Made by a program: the position numbers and the translations under genes
In this document: piece after piece, positions 23,970-34,644 of the stretch
How the letters are laid out: every line of letters starts with the position of its first letter
Numbering within the stretch: position 1 is the stretch's first letter
The notes under the pieces: model-generated
The model's input: the letters and a program-made list of their open reading frames with translations, nothing else
What the model was told of the DNA's origin: nothing
The model's database searches: none
From: DATEAV01 sp964575425
GTDB taxonomy: Bacteria; Chloroflexota; Anaerolineae; Anaerolineales; E44-bin32
Direction of reading: 5' to 3'
Length of the DNA: 42,209 nucleotides
Assembly: GCA_964575425.1 (NCBI GenBank)
Contig: CAZNRD010000027.1
Coordinates: 1 to 42,209 of the forward strand

Positions 23970-25706
23970 CTACTCCGCGTCTGCGCCGACCAGACGCTTC
24001 CACTCGCCGTGGATACCGTCCTCGGTGACGCCAAAGTACAGGTGGATACCGGAGGTTGTCCTCTGCGCCAGGTCGAGTCGCTCACGCCTGCCCAGGCTTC
24101 GCTTCCCCAGGATGCCGAGGTCGCCCTGCCAGGCGATGGGCGCCTTGGCCAGGTCTTGAGGCAGGCGGGCAGACCGGCTGATGGCGTAGTGCCACAGGCG
24201 GCGGGCGGAGGACATGGTCACATTCTTGACCACGTTCCCGTTGCGGAGGTCGCGCATGGTGTAGTAGCGCACCCCGTCGCGCTCCTCGAAGCCCACGACC
24301 TCGACCCCGGTGCGCGGCGGCGCGACTTCGCCGCCCGGAGCCTCCGCCTCGACATGCTCCGGTTCATGCAACGCCTGCGGCTCGACGGCCGCTGCCGCTC
24401 GCTGCCCCCGCAGCACGAGCTGTACGATCTCATCGCGCACCGCCAGGGCGGTGTCGGCCTCCTGCCGCACGTAGATCTTGTTGTCGTCCACGGCGTAGGG
24501 GGGGTCATCCCCTCTGGGCACCAGAACTCGGATCACCTTCTTGCCCTGGGTCTCCAGCGTGTCGACTTTGCAGGCGATCGGCGGGCTGATCTTGCCGCGA
24601 ATCTCCCGTTCCAACTGACGGATGGCCGCCGCCTGGTTCGGGATTCCCACCGGCTCCTTCGACGCATCACTGGTCACGCCGATGAAGAGCGTGCCGCCGT
24701 TGGTGTTGGCGAAGGCGCACACGTCGGCGATGATGGCATAGAGCCGACCGCCGCGCGCCGTCATGCTCTCGTGGAAGTCCTGGATAATGCTCGGGCCTTC
24801 CTCGCGCGCCTGCTGCACGAAGTCGAAGATCCTTTCCGACGCGGCGACGTGCGGCCGTGTGCGGGCAAAGTCATTGCTCAGGAACAGTTCTTTCAACGCC
24901 TCGAAGGAGACCTCGGGCAGGAGGACATCCGTGGCGCGGTCGCCGATGCCCAGGTTTTTCTTGTTGTTCGGATCGGTGCGCAGGCGATGGGCGTCCGAGC
25001 CCTGGATGCAGTGCATGCGCCGCGGATACTCCGGCTTCGTGCCGCTGAAGAAAGCCGCCGTCGAACGGCGCCCCTTCTGATCCAGGTCGGTCACCTCCAG
25101 GGCGTGCAGGCCGGAGTGCTGAGTGTAGGCAATCTTCGTCTGGCCGCCGAAGGTGAAGCCCCGCATGGCGACGCCGTTCGTTGAGTTGGCATGCGCCGCG
25201 ATCACCAGGCCGCCGGCCTCCGCGATCCTGCTGTAGGCCATCAGGACGTCGCTGGTGGCACCAACCGTCGATGAGCCGCTGTCGAGGACACTCGCCGGGA
25301 CATTGAGGGTGAGCAGCAGGTGCTCGATCTCCCGAACCGATTTCTGCGGCGGGAAGATCCCCAGGATGTGGAAACCAAAGGTGGCCGTGAATTCGAATCC
25401 CGGCAGCACAAGCACCTTGGCCAGCAACCGGCGGTACTCGGCCAAGCGCGCGCGCTCCTCGGCGTTGATCCGGCCGAGCTGGTCGAGCAGCTCCAGCTGC
25501 TGAATCTCCTCGTGCATCTTGCGATAGCCGGCCACGGTGTTGTGGTCGGTGATGGCGACGATGTCCAGGTTGCGGGCTTCGCAGCGATGCAGGATATCGA
25601 GAAACGAAGCATCCGGCTCCTGATAGTCGCCGGACGCCGGAGTGTGCAAATGCAGATCGATGGCACGCCATTGATTGGCGCCGGGCTTGGTCTTTTTCCT
25701 GGTCAC
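23970..25706 (-). CDS. PHP phosphoesterase domain fused to an AlbA_2/Schlafen-type domain
   Basis: This is a 578-residue fusion. Residues 14-265 are a PHP metal-dependent phosphoesterase with IDLHLHTPASG (His19, His21), AITDHN (Asp54, His55), PGFEFT (Glu105), His113, IAAHAN (His172) and QGSDAH (Asp238, His240), a full set of metal ligands. Residues about 300-425 resemble the AlbA_2 (divergent AAA-4/Schlafen) putative DNA/RNA-binding domain: IIADVCAFANTNGGTLFIGV and AVDDNKIYVRQEADT. A Glu/Pro-rich linker (440-465) leads to an unassigned C-terminal region (468-578). A nuclease or nucleotide phosphatase role is inferred, not shown. The start is GTG 25706, overlapping the receiver gene as GTGA. 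The operon context (hsp20, lon, receiver) suggests stress or damage response. Confidence 0.78.
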   Translation of the reverse strand: MTRKKTKPGANQWRAIDLHLHTPASGDYQEPDASFLDILHRCEARNLDIVAITDHNTVAGYRKMHEEIQQLELLDQLGRINAEERARLAEYRRLLAKVLVLPGFEFTATFGFHILGIFPPQKSVREIEHLLLTLNVPASVLDSGSSTVGATSDVLMAYSRIAEAGGLVIAAHANSTNGVAMRGFTFGGQTKIAYTQHSGLHALEVTDLDQKGRRSTAAFFSGTKPEYPRRMHCIQGSDAHRLRTDPNNKKNLGIGDRATDVLLPEVSFEALKELFLSNDFARTRPHVAASERIFDFVQQAREEGPSIIQDFHESMTARGGRLYAIIADVCAFANTNGGTLFIGVTSDASKEPVGIPNQAAAIRQLEREIRGKISPPIACKVDTLETQGKKVIRVLVPRGDDPPYAVDDNKIYVRQEADTALAVRDEIVQLVLRGQRAAAAVEPQALHEPEHVEAEAPGGEVAPPRTGVEVVGFEERDGVRYYTMRDLRNGNVVKNVTMSSARRLWHYAISRSARLPQDLAKAPIAWQGDLGILGKRSLGRRERLDLAQRTTSGIHLYFGVTEDGIHGEWKRLVGADAE

Positions 25707-26104
25707 GTGATGATTCTTTCCAGGCCTGACGCAGCGGCGGCTGGGCCGCCGCCAGACAGGCTCGTCTTCAGTTTGGAGATGAGCTGCTCGGGCGCGTAGG
25801 GCTTGAGCAGGAACGCATTGGCACCGGCAGCCAGACAGCGGCTCTCGAGATCCATCCCCGAGGTCATCACCACCACCGCCGATGCCAGATCGGCTGAGGC
25901 GCGCATCCGGCCCAGGACCTCCATGCCGTCGGCGCCCGGCAGGAACACATCCATCAACACCACGTCCGGCCTCTGCGCGCGGATGCTCTCCAGAATGCTG
26001 TCGTGCGCAGGGCTCTGGCAGACCTCAAATCCCTCCATCTCGAGCAGCATGCTGAGCAGCGAGACCATCGTGGCGTCGTCGTCGATGACCATGACTCTGG
26101 GCAT
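25703..26104 (-). CDS. Stand-alone response-regulator receiver protein
   Basis: This 133-residue CheY-like receiver has no output domain. It has the acidic pocket VIDDD (Asp8, Asp9), the phospho-acceptor Asp52 in LMDVFLPGADG, the Thr/Ser in VVMTSG, and Lys101 in FLLKPY. The short Gly/Ala-rich tail has no DNA-binding region. It probably acts by binding a partner. Start ATG 26104 lies two bases after the lon stop; a TTG six bases upstream at 26110 would instead overlap the stop. No intact kinase gene is nearby; the only kinase-like protein in the window lacks the usual His. Confidence 0.9.
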   Translation of the reverse strand: MPRVMVIDDDATMVSLLSMLLEMEGFEVCQSPAHDSILESIRAQRPDVVLMDVFLPGADGMEVLGRMRASADLASAVVVMTSGMDLESRCLAAGANAFLLKPYAPEQLISKLKTSLSGGGPAAAASGLERIIT

Positions 26105-26106
26105 CG

Positions 26107-28710
<2,604 letters not shown>

Positions 28711-28728
28711 CGCTTTGCTGCTCCTGCC

Positions 28729-29157
28729 CTACCCGGAAACAGCAATCTGCCTGGGGCGCGCCTTCGGCAGGCGGACGCGCAGAAAGCCATCGGCGTAATA
28801 CGCCTCGATCCGAGGCGCCTCCACCGGCACCGGAATCTGGACTTCCGCGACGAACTCGCCGTACGCCACTTCCATCTGATGATAGGCTTTCGGTCCTTCC
28901 CTGTCGGCCCGCACTCCCCGGATGGAGAGCAGCTGACGGTCCAGCGTCACGGCGACCTCAGCCTCGCGCATCCCCGCCACCTCCACCAGCACCACGAAGG
29001 CATCCTCGACCTCGTAGATGTCGGTCGGGGGCCGCCAGACGTGCGAGCGCTGCCGCACCGTCCACGCCCCCGCCTGCTCCACCTCACGAACCGGGCCTGT
29101 GCCGCGCGAGGCCAGCGACACGCCCTGGATTTCGATGGAGATGCGCTTCCGGCTCAT
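28729..29157 (-). CDS. Small heat shock protein, Hsp20/alpha-crystallin family
   Basis: This 142-residue protein has an alpha-crystallin domain at about residues 42-135. It opens with WRPPTDIYEVEDAFVVLVEVAGM and contains LSIRGVRADREG and YGEFVAEVQIPVPVEAPRIEA. It closes with ADGFLRVRLPKA, a variant of the family's G-(V/I)-L-x-(V/I) block. Such proteins bind unfolding proteins and hold them for refolding or degradation. I chose ATG 29157 (MSRKRISIEI); the open frame runs further upstream through the promoter region and is not coding. It is the first gene of the hsp20-lon-receiver-PHP transcript. Confidence 0.9.
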   Translation of the reverse strand: MSRKRISIEIQGVSLASRGTGPVREVEQAGAWTVRQRSHVWRPPTDIYEVEDAFVVLVEVAGMREAEVAVTLDRQLLSIRGVRADREGPKAYHQMEVAYGEFVAEVQIPVPVEAPRIEAYYADGFLRVRLPKARPRQIAVSG

Positions 29158-29195
29158 CGAGACTTGATCCTCACCCCGATCCTGGCTAGCTGTTG

Positions 29196-29201
29196 ATTGT
29201 A
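29196..29201 (-). promoter_or_regulatory. Extended -10 of the hsp20 operon
   Basis: Minus-strand TGGTACAAT contains TACAAT (29201-29196) with the upstream TG of an extended -10. No clear -35 hexamer is visible, as is common for extended -10 promoters. The predicted start near 29189 gives a leader of about 32 bases. I see no CIRCE element. Confidence 0.45.
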
Positions 29202-29233
29202 CCACACGGCCCGGCGCCGGTCCGGGGGTGGGC

Positions 29234-29261
29234 TTGTGCTGGGCGAGGGAAGTTGTACAAT
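29234..29261 (+). promoter_or_regulatory. Promoter of the cyclic-nucleotide-binding-domain gene
   Basis: Plus-strand -35 TTGTGC (29234-29239), a 16-base spacer and -10 TACAAT (29256-29261). The -10 lies in the palindrome TTGTACAA (29253-29260). The predicted start near 29268 means the ATG at 29260 cannot be used and supports ATG 29290. Confidence 0.55.
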
Positions 29262-29289
29262 GGGGATAAGAGCTGCGTCGGGGGCACCC

Positions 29290-29763
29290 ATGGGAAGGAC
29301 GGCCGAGCCGACCAAAGAAGACTTGCTCGCAGTCCTGCGGAGCGTTGAGCTCTTCGAGGGCCTGACCCAGGAGGAGCTCGAAGCCGTCTCCGCCTTGTGC
29401 CGGGAGCGCAGCCACCGCGCCGGCGACGTCATCACCACCCAGGGCGAAATGGGCGAGGAGCTGTTTGTGGTGTGCGAGGGATTCGTCGAGGTCGTGCTCA
29501 GCCGCTCGACCTCCGACCCAGCCCCGCGCGCCATGGTCAACCTCGGGCGCGGGCAGATCTTCGGTGAGATGGCGCTCGTTGACAACGGGCCGCGCTCGGC
29601 CACCGTCCGCGCCGTGACCAACGACACCGTGCTCCAGGTCATCCGTCGGCGGGATTTCAACGCGCTGTGCGAAGACAACCACCACCTGGGCTACGTGGTC
29701 ATGCGTAACATGGCCTCGGATCTCTCATTCAAGCTGCGCCATCGCCACCTGGCAGGACGCTGA
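29290..29763 (+). CDS. Cyclic-nucleotide-binding-domain protein without DNA-binding domain
   Basis: This 157-residue protein consists of one Crp-like cNMP-binding beta-roll. LFEGLTQEELEAVSAL is followed by GDVITTQGEMGEELFVVCEGFVEVV and the phosphate-binding cassette IFGEMALVDNGPRSATVRA (Glu and Arg of the FGE-x(n)-R-x-A type). After the last helix (DFNALCEDNHHLGYVVMRNM) it stops, so there is no winged helix and it cannot be a Crp-type activator alone. Possible roles are a ligand sensor acting through partners or a remnant. The ATG at 29290 fits the promoter. It is followed after 12 bases by a 67-residue gene. Confidence 0.85.
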   Translation: MGRTAEPTKEDLLAVLRSVELFEGLTQEELEAVSALCRERSHRAGDVITTQGEMGEELFVVCEGFVEVVLSRSTSDPAPRAMVNLGRGQIFGEMALVDNGPRSATVRAVTNDTVLQVIRRRDFNALCEDNHHLGYVVMRNMASDLSFKLRHRHLAGR

Positions 29764-29775
29764 GGGACGCCTGCG

Positions 29776-29979
29776 ATGGCCGAGATCTTCAAGGTCAGCT
29801 ATGTGGTGCAGGGGGAGGACCACCCCGGGGCGATTCTCAACGTCGGGAAGCGCCCCAGGGTCGGCGACCGGGTGGAACTTGGCGAGCGCTCATTCGAAGT
29901 CCTCGAGGTCCAGGAACTGATCCCGCCCCACGGCCACTTCCACTTCCTGCACGTGACGCTCCATCCCGCCCCGGGTTGA
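29776..29979 (+). CDS. Small protein of unknown function (67 residues)
   Basis: I do not recognise this protein. It reads as compact and beta-rich (FKVSYVVQGEDHPGAILNV, VGDRVELGERSFEVLEVQEL), ending in a His/Phe-rich stretch HGHFHFLHVTLHP. The alternating hydrophobic pattern suggests a small beta-barrel. It is probably real because it begins 12 bases after the preceding gene in the same direction, and the frame has normal composition. It is probably co-expressed with the cNMP-binding protein. The next gene is convergent. Confidence 0.6.
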   Translation: MAEIFKVSYVVQGEDHPGAILNVGKRPRVGDRVELGERSFEVLEVQELIPPHGHFHFLHVTLHPAPG

Positions 29980-30001
29980 GACGTCGGCCGGACACAGGCT
30001 C

Positions 30002-30763
30002 TCAGAGCTCGAGCTCCACGAAATCCTCGGCCAGCGCGACGTTGCCCGCGAAGGTCACTCTCGCCTGTTCCACCAGCGAGCTGGCGGCAGCGCTGCTTCC
30101 CGGATAGTGGATCAGCAGCAGCTTGCCCACCTCCGCCTCACGCGCGATCGCCCCGGCCTGCGAGGCCGAGGAGTGGCCTGCCCCACCGCCCGAAGCCTCG
30201 TGTATCAAGACATCGGCGCCGCTCGCCATGCGCACCACCGCTGGGCAGGGCTCGGTGTCGCCCGAGTAGACAATGACCCGGCCGTTGGCTGTCGACTCGA
30301 TGCGCAGTCCAATGGTGGGCACAAGGTGACGCACGGGCGACGACAGGATGCGGAAGTCTTCCTTCTCCAGGACCGACACCAGCTCCCTCTCGGGGAGGCG
30401 ATGGAACGCCACGGGGAAGAAGTTGGGCCAGTTGTCCCACGCATAGAAGCCCATCATGTCTTCCAACCGCTCCAGGCAGTGGTGCAGGCCATAGACGCGC
30501 AGCGGCTCATCCCGGCCCAGGAGCCACATGTTCATCAGCAGGAGCGGAATGCCCGAGACGTGGTCGGGGTGAAAGTGGGTGGCGACGATGTCGGTGATGG
30601 ATTCGACGCCGATCCCCGCCCGCGCCAGATGGACCGTCGGAGAGCCGACGCAGTCAATGAGCACGGTGCCGCTACGGCCGACGACGGCCATGTGGGTGTT
30701 TTCCCGATTGGGGTCGGGAATGGCGTTCGCGGTGCCAAGCACGACAAGTTTGGCCATGGTCAT
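30002..30763 (-). CDS. Metallo-beta-lactamase-fold hydrolase (RNase Z-like family)
   Basis: This 253-residue protein has the metal motif THFHPDHVSG (His63, His65, Asp67, His68), an initial strand VVLGTANAIPDPNRENTH, a second ligand block VYSGDTEPC, and a late IHEASGGG and LLLIHYPG. This layout is that of the RNase Z/phosphodiesterase-like branch of the superfamily, but the exo-site insert needed to call tRNase Z is not evident, so the substrate is left open. ATG 30763 overlaps the stop of the ABC permease gene as ATGA and is preferred over ATG 30757. It is the last gene of the ABC operon and converges with the 67-residue gene. Confidence 0.85.
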   Translation of the reverse strand: MTMAKLVVLGTANAIPDPNRENTHMAVVGRSGTVLIDCVGSPTVHLARAGIGVESITDIVATHFHPDHVSGIPLLLMNMWLLGRDEPLRVYGLHHCLERLEDMMGFYAWDNWPNFFPVAFHRLPERELVSVLEKEDFRILSSPVRHLVPTIGLRIESTANGRVIVYSGDTEPCPAVVRMASGADVLIHEASGGGAGHSSASQAGAIAREAEVGKLLLIHYPGSSAAASSLVEQARVTFAGNVALAEDFVELEL

Positions 30764-32205
30764 CCCGGTCCACGGAGCAGCATAAATGCCACCCGCGGGG
30801 TAAGGAACACTTCGAGCGCCGCCGCAGCCGCCAGGAGGGGGACCACCAGTCCCAGGCTCACGCGCGCCCACTCGGCCAGGGTCACCAGCCAGGCCTGGCC
30901 CAGCGTGCGCTGGTGCGGCGGGCTGATGGCTGCCAGCCCCAGCCGCAGGATCGCCGCGCCGGCCAGCAGCGCCGCCGGCACTTCCAGGATAGCATGAGGC
31001 GCCACCAGCGCCAGCACCAGCCGCCCGGGGTCCTGTCCGGCCAGGGCGAAGTTGCCGGCGAAGAATCCAACGAGGCCGACAGGTGCCATGAGCAGGACAA
31101 CGCCCAGGACTCCAAAGGAAAACGCGCCCAGGAGGCTGGCCAGCACGATCGCTCGCAGGTTGTTCCCGAGCACGAGCAACCAGCCGCGAGCGGTCAGAAG
31201 GCCAAACTCCTGCAGGCGCGTCAGGAAGTCCGAGCTCAGCCAGTCAAAGTCCAGGAGATCCGTCGGCAGCCGGAACTCTCCCGCCAAATTGAACCCGATG
31301 GCATAGCCGCAGGTCAGTGCGGCCGCCATGATGAGCAGGGGCACGCGCAGTCGAGGCAGCGTCTGAGTGAACAGCCCCCGATACCACTCGAGCGGCGTGT
31401 GCGCCCCACGGCGAAAGGCCTCCGCCAGCAATTGCCACGCGCCGCGAAGGTTGAGGACGTCGATCTCGCGGCCCAGGATGTCTTCGCGGTTGAAAAGGTG
31501 CAGTCCCATCCGGCTGAGCACGACCGCCAGCAACAGCAGCCCCACCACGATCCACCACAGGACGGCGTAACGCCCCCAGAACATGATCATGCTCTCACCG
31601 ATGATCAGCTGCGAGACCGGGATGATGATGAACGAGGCCAGCAGGTTGGCAGCCCGGACGGAGGTGGTCTGGAGGGAGACCACGACCGCGCCGCTCACCA
31701 TGACCACCGCCTGGGCCGTCGTCAGGAGCAGCACCTGGGCCAGCAGGCTGGCCGAGGGATACCAGCCGATCTGGACGGCCAGCCCGATCAGATACACCGT
31801 GATGGCCAGGTAGGAGGCGCTCAGCGGTGGTACGAGCGAAGCCAGGGTCTTGCCCAGATAGAGCTGACTGTCGGTCAGGGGCGTGGCCAGCAGCGGCTCC
31901 AGCGACAGCCGCTCGCGCTCGCCGGCGAAGCTCTCCAGGGCGATCACCAGCGAGATCGAGATCGGGAAGAAGCCCACCACCATCAACAGGAAAGGCACCA
32001 GGCGCTCCCCAATGATGGGAGCGCCGTAGCGAGCAACGAAATCCACCGCCTGTCGGGCGGTGAAGTTCATCAGGGCTGGAAAGAGCAGCGTCAGGATCAA
32101 AATGGGGACCAGGATGCGCCAATCGCGCAGCTGGTCCCGAATCTCTCGCTCGGCGACGAGCAGGGCCCCGGAGATCAGCTGCCGCGCGCCGAGCCGTTTG
32201 CTCAT
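30760..32205 (-). CDS. ABC-2 type permease fused to a SpoIIM-like membrane domain
   Basis: A 481-residue membrane protein in two parts. Residues 1-240 look like an ABC-2 exporter permease, with an amphipathic N-terminus (AEREIRDQLRDWRILVPILIL), six hydrophobic segments and the ESFAGERERLSLEPLLATPL loop typical of NatB/CcmB-like permeases. Residues about 285-475 resemble the SpoIIM/DUF95 membrane family, with the signature region around GNNLRA (347-352) and APHAILEVPAALLAG (402-416). The two are usually separate genes. ATG 32205 overlaps the ATPase stop as ATGA. Together the genes encode an exporter of unknown substrate, possibly an envelope component. Confidence 0.8.
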   Translation of the reverse strand: MSKRLGARQLISGALLVAEREIRDQLRDWRILVPILILTLLFPALMNFTARQAVDFVARYGAPIIGERLVPFLLMVVGFFPISISLVIALESFAGERERLSLEPLLATPLTDSQLYLGKTLASLVPPLSASYLAITVYLIGLAVQIGWYPSASLLAQVLLLTTAQAVVMVSGAVVVSLQTTSVRAANLLASFIIIPVSQLIIGESMIMFWGRYAVLWWIVVGLLLLAVVLSRMGLHLFNREDILGREIDVLNLRGAWQLLAEAFRRGAHTPLEWYRGLFTQTLPRLRVPLLIMAAALTCGYAIGFNLAGEFRLPTDLLDFDWLSSDFLTRLQEFGLLTARGWLLVLGNNLRAIVLASLLGAFSFGVLGVVLLMAPVGLVGFFAGNFALAGQDPGRLVLALVAPHAILEVPAALLAGAAILRLGLAAISPPHQRTLGQAWLVTLAEWARVSLGLVVPLLAAAAALEVFLTPRVAFMLLRGPG

Positions 32206-33146
32206 GGCCCGTGTTCCTCCGCCACGCCTTCTGCGCCGATGACCTGCAGATACACATCCTCGAGGCTGCGGTTGACCTCGGCCAGGGCGAGCACAGGAAC
32301 GCCCGCTGCCGTCAGCCGGGCGAGCAGGCGAGGGTTGACCTCCTCCGGGCGCGCCGTGCGGTAGCGAAGCCAGTTCTCACCTCGCCCGAGAAGATCGACA
32401 CCCTCCGGCAGGTCCTTGAGTCGGCCATCCAGCGAGCAGGCCAGGGTGAGCTCCATGATCGGGTCGCCGAGTAGTGCGCGCTTGAGTTCGCGCGGGTTAC
32501 CCTCGGCCACGATCCGCCCGCGCTGGATGATGGCGATGCGGTCCGCCAGCGCCTCGGCCTCCGCAAGGTTGTGCGTGCAGACAATGATGGCCCGTTCCGC
32601 CGAACGCAGTTCTACGATGCCCTGCCGCACCAGGCGCGCGTTCGATGGGTCCATGGCGGAAGTCGGCTCATCGAGCAGGAGCGCAGGGGGATCGTGCAAA
32701 AGTGCCCGGACCAGCGCCAGCTTCTGACGCATGCCCTTGGAGAACTCGCCCAGCCGCTGGTCCATCGCCTGCTCGAGGTCGTAGTGGCGGCACAAGGCAT
32801 CGATGCGCTTGCACAGGGGAGGTCCATCCAGGCCGTAGGCGCGACCGAAGAACTGCAGGTATTCGCGCGGCCTCATACGCGTGTACAGGCCGTGGTGCTC
32901 GGTCAGCAGCCCCACCGAGCGCCGGACGGCGACCGGATCCTGCGCGGCGTCGTGCCCGGCGATCACGACCCGTCCGCTGGTTGGCCGCAAGATCGAGGCC
33001 AGCATGCGGATGGTCGTTGTCTTGCCCGCGCCGTTGGGGCCAAGCAGCGCGAGGACCTCCCCCGCAGCCACGCGCAGGCTAAGGTCATCGACGGCTGTCA
33101 GCGCATCAAAGCGCTTCGTCAGGTGGTCCGTTTCGATCAGGTACAT
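32202..33146 (-). CDS. ABC transporter ATP-binding protein
   Basis: This 314-residue ATPase has Walker A GPNGAGKTT (36-44), a Q-loop region, the signature FSKGMRQKL and Walker B LLLDEPTSAMDP. The C-terminal 80 residues form the extension common in CcmA/NatA-like exporters. ATG 33146 gives the usual start MYLIETDHLTKRFD. The -10 box TATAAT ends ten bases before it, so the mRNA would have a leader of only about three bases. It pairs with the adjacent ABC-2/SpoIIM permease. Confidence 0.93.
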   Translation of the reverse strand: MYLIETDHLTKRFDALTAVDDLSLRVAAGEVLALLGPNGAGKTTTIRMLASILRPTSGRVVIAGHDAAQDPVAVRRSVGLLTEHHGLYTRMRPREYLQFFGRAYGLDGPPLCKRIDALCRHYDLEQAMDQRLGEFSKGMRQKLALVRALLHDPPALLLDEPTSAMDPSNARLVRQGIVELRSAERAIIVCTHNLAEAEALADRIAIIQRGRIVAEGNPRELKRALLGDPIMELTLACSLDGRLKDLPEGVDLLGRGENWLRYRTARPEEVNPRLLARLTAAGVPVLALAEVNRSLEDVYLQVIGAEGVAEEHGP

Positions 33147-33155
33147 CGCGCTGCG

Positions 33156-33185
33156 ATTATAGCAGGGCGCCCCTGCACCCGACAA
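33156..33185 (-). promoter_or_regulatory. Promoter of the ABC exporter operon, near-leaderless
   Basis: Minus-strand -35 TTGTCG (33185-33180), an 18-base spacer and the extended -10 TGCTATAAT (TATAAT at 33161-33156). Transcription should start about three bases before the ATG at 33146. Confidence 0.6.
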
Positions 33186-33222
33186 TCAGCCAGGGTTCCT
33201 ACGCTCCACAGTCGGGCAGGAA

Positions 33223-34644
33223 TCAGACCTGGCTGAAGGTCTTGGCCTCCACGGCCCGCCAGTCGGCGCCCTGCGGCAGGCGCATGTAGCCGGCCAGGAG
33301 CGGGTGCACACGGCGGAGCTCCTCGGCCAACTGCAGGGCGATTCGCCGCATCGAGAAGTGAGCCTTCGCGGCCGAGCGGAGCTCGCAGAAGTGGTAGGCC
33401 TCCCGCAGGTTGAACGTGAGGAGCACGCGGCGGTTGAAGGCATTGGGCACGACGTAGGCTGCCACGTGGGGGTTCCACTCAGCCAGGACGTCATAGGCCC
33501 GCCGCGCCGCGTCCATCGTCCGGAGGTAGTCCGGCTCGAAACCCGCCTCACTGATCAGCCGGGGGACGGCAAACCCGAGGTTTGCCGTCAGCTCCTGTGG
33601 CGTCTGCGTCATGATGCGGTGACGTTTCAGCTCGAGGTACGCGCCCTGATCGAGGATGACCTCGGCCGTGTACCAGGCGTGCTCCATCCAGCGGGGCGGG
33701 ACGTCGAAACGCCCCATCCCGGCCAGCAGCCGGTCTGCAAGCTCCTTGCGCGCCTGCGGAGGAAGCATCTCCACGCTCCGCCGGGATTCTTCGAAGCCGG
33801 CTCCACCCTGGGCGAACAGGGCAGCCGCCAGGAGCCGTTCCTCAGCCTGGGGATCCCAGGTCAAGAGTCGGATGCCCGATGATGGGCATGAGGTAGGCAT
33901 GGTCTCGATCGCCTCGCGCAGGGGAGGACGCTGTTGTTCAAACGGAGAGGGATCCGCGTACTTCAGCAGAGTCGGGAGTTCGGCTTGCGCCGTCCGGCGC
34001 AGATCGGCCCCGATGTCCCGCACTTCCTGCAGCGGATGCGAGAGGAGTTTGCGGATCGTGTGCTCGAGCACGCGCGCGTTGGCCGTCATGCCCACGTTGG
34101 CCAGGGCTGCGGCGGGGAGCAGGAAGCGGCAAGCATCGACGTAGCGGCTGCGGATGCGCGCCTCCCACTTCTCCTCGCGCTCTCCCACCTGCGGCGGAAC
34201 GGTTTCTCGCACGCAGGCGCGCAGCGGCTCCAGCGAGGCCTGATAGGCGGCGAGCAGCCGGTCGCACGTCTGCCGGTAGAGGTCCTCGTGCCCGCTGCCA
34301 ACGATTTCCGGAGGCAGAACGTAGCTGCCCGGCGCCCATTTCTGGTAGCGGCTCGATTTCTCTGTGTACGAGGCCAGGCGCGCCGATTCGATGGCCTCGG
34401 TCGCCAGGCGCGAGATATTCTCGAAGGCGATGTGCAGGACGGCGTGCTCGGCCACCGAGGCATGGCCATAGCCGACCACCCACTTCTCGTGAAACTGCGC
34501 CGACGCCTCCTCCGTCAGCCCGGCCGCGATCTCATCAAACGGCTGGGGAAGGCGCGAGGTCTTGGCAAAGGTGACGGCGATGGTCTCGGGGCTGAGCTGC
34601 CGAGGGTCGAGCAGGTAGACGCGGCGGGCGGAGGTATCACTCAT
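33223..34644 (-). CDS. Double-domain ThyX-like protein (flavin-dependent thymidylate synthase family)
   Basis: This 473-residue protein contains two ThyX-type halves, roughly 1-245 and 255-473. ThyX normally has RHRxxSxxxxSxRY for FAD and dUMP binding. In the first half the aligned segment reads SARLASYTEKSSRYQ (88-102): RHR is lost but S-x-RY is kept. In the second half it reads RHRIMTQTPQELTAN (341-355): RHR is kept but S-x-RY is lost. Both halves keep the later LP...R block (FLLPAAALANVGMTANAR; YVVPNAFNRRVLLTFNLREAYH). A composite active site is plausible, giving dUMP methylation with FAD and methylenetetrahydrofolate; loss of synthase function is the alternative. ATG 34644 overlaps the ribF stop region by eight bases. 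No thyA is in the window. A neighbouring FAD-synthesis gene (ribF) fits a flavoenzyme. Confidence 0.8.
   Translation of the reverse strand: MSDTSARRVYLLDPRQLSPETIAVTFAKTSRLPQPFDEIAAGLTEEASAQFHEKWVVGYGHASVAEHAVLHIAFENISRLATEAIESARLASYTEKSSRYQKWAPGSYVLPPEIVGSGHEDLYRQTCDRLLAAYQASLEPLRACVRETVPPQVGEREEKWEARIRSRYVDACRFLLPAAALANVGMTANARVLEHTIRKLLSHPLQEVRDIGADLRRTAQAELPTLLKYADPSPFEQQRPPLREAIETMPTSCPSSGIRLLTWDPQAEERLLAAALFAQGGAGFEESRRSVEMLPPQARKELADRLLAGMGRFDVPPRWMEHAWYTAEVILDQGAYLELKRHRIMTQTPQELTANLGFAVPRLISEAGFEPDYLRTMDAARRAYDVLAEWNPHVAAYVVPNAFNRRVLLTFNLREAYHFCELRSAAKAHFSMRRIALQLAEELRRVHPLLAGYMRLPQGADWRAVEAKTFSQV

Noticed and set aside
29158..29290. CIRCE/HrcA operator for hsp20
   Set aside because: No TTAGCACTC-N9-GAGTGCTAA inverted repeat is present in the hsp20 upstream region.
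30913..32364. 483-codon open frame on the plus strand opposite the ABC permease
   Set aside because: Gln/Arg/His-rich shadow of a membrane-protein gene read on the other strand.
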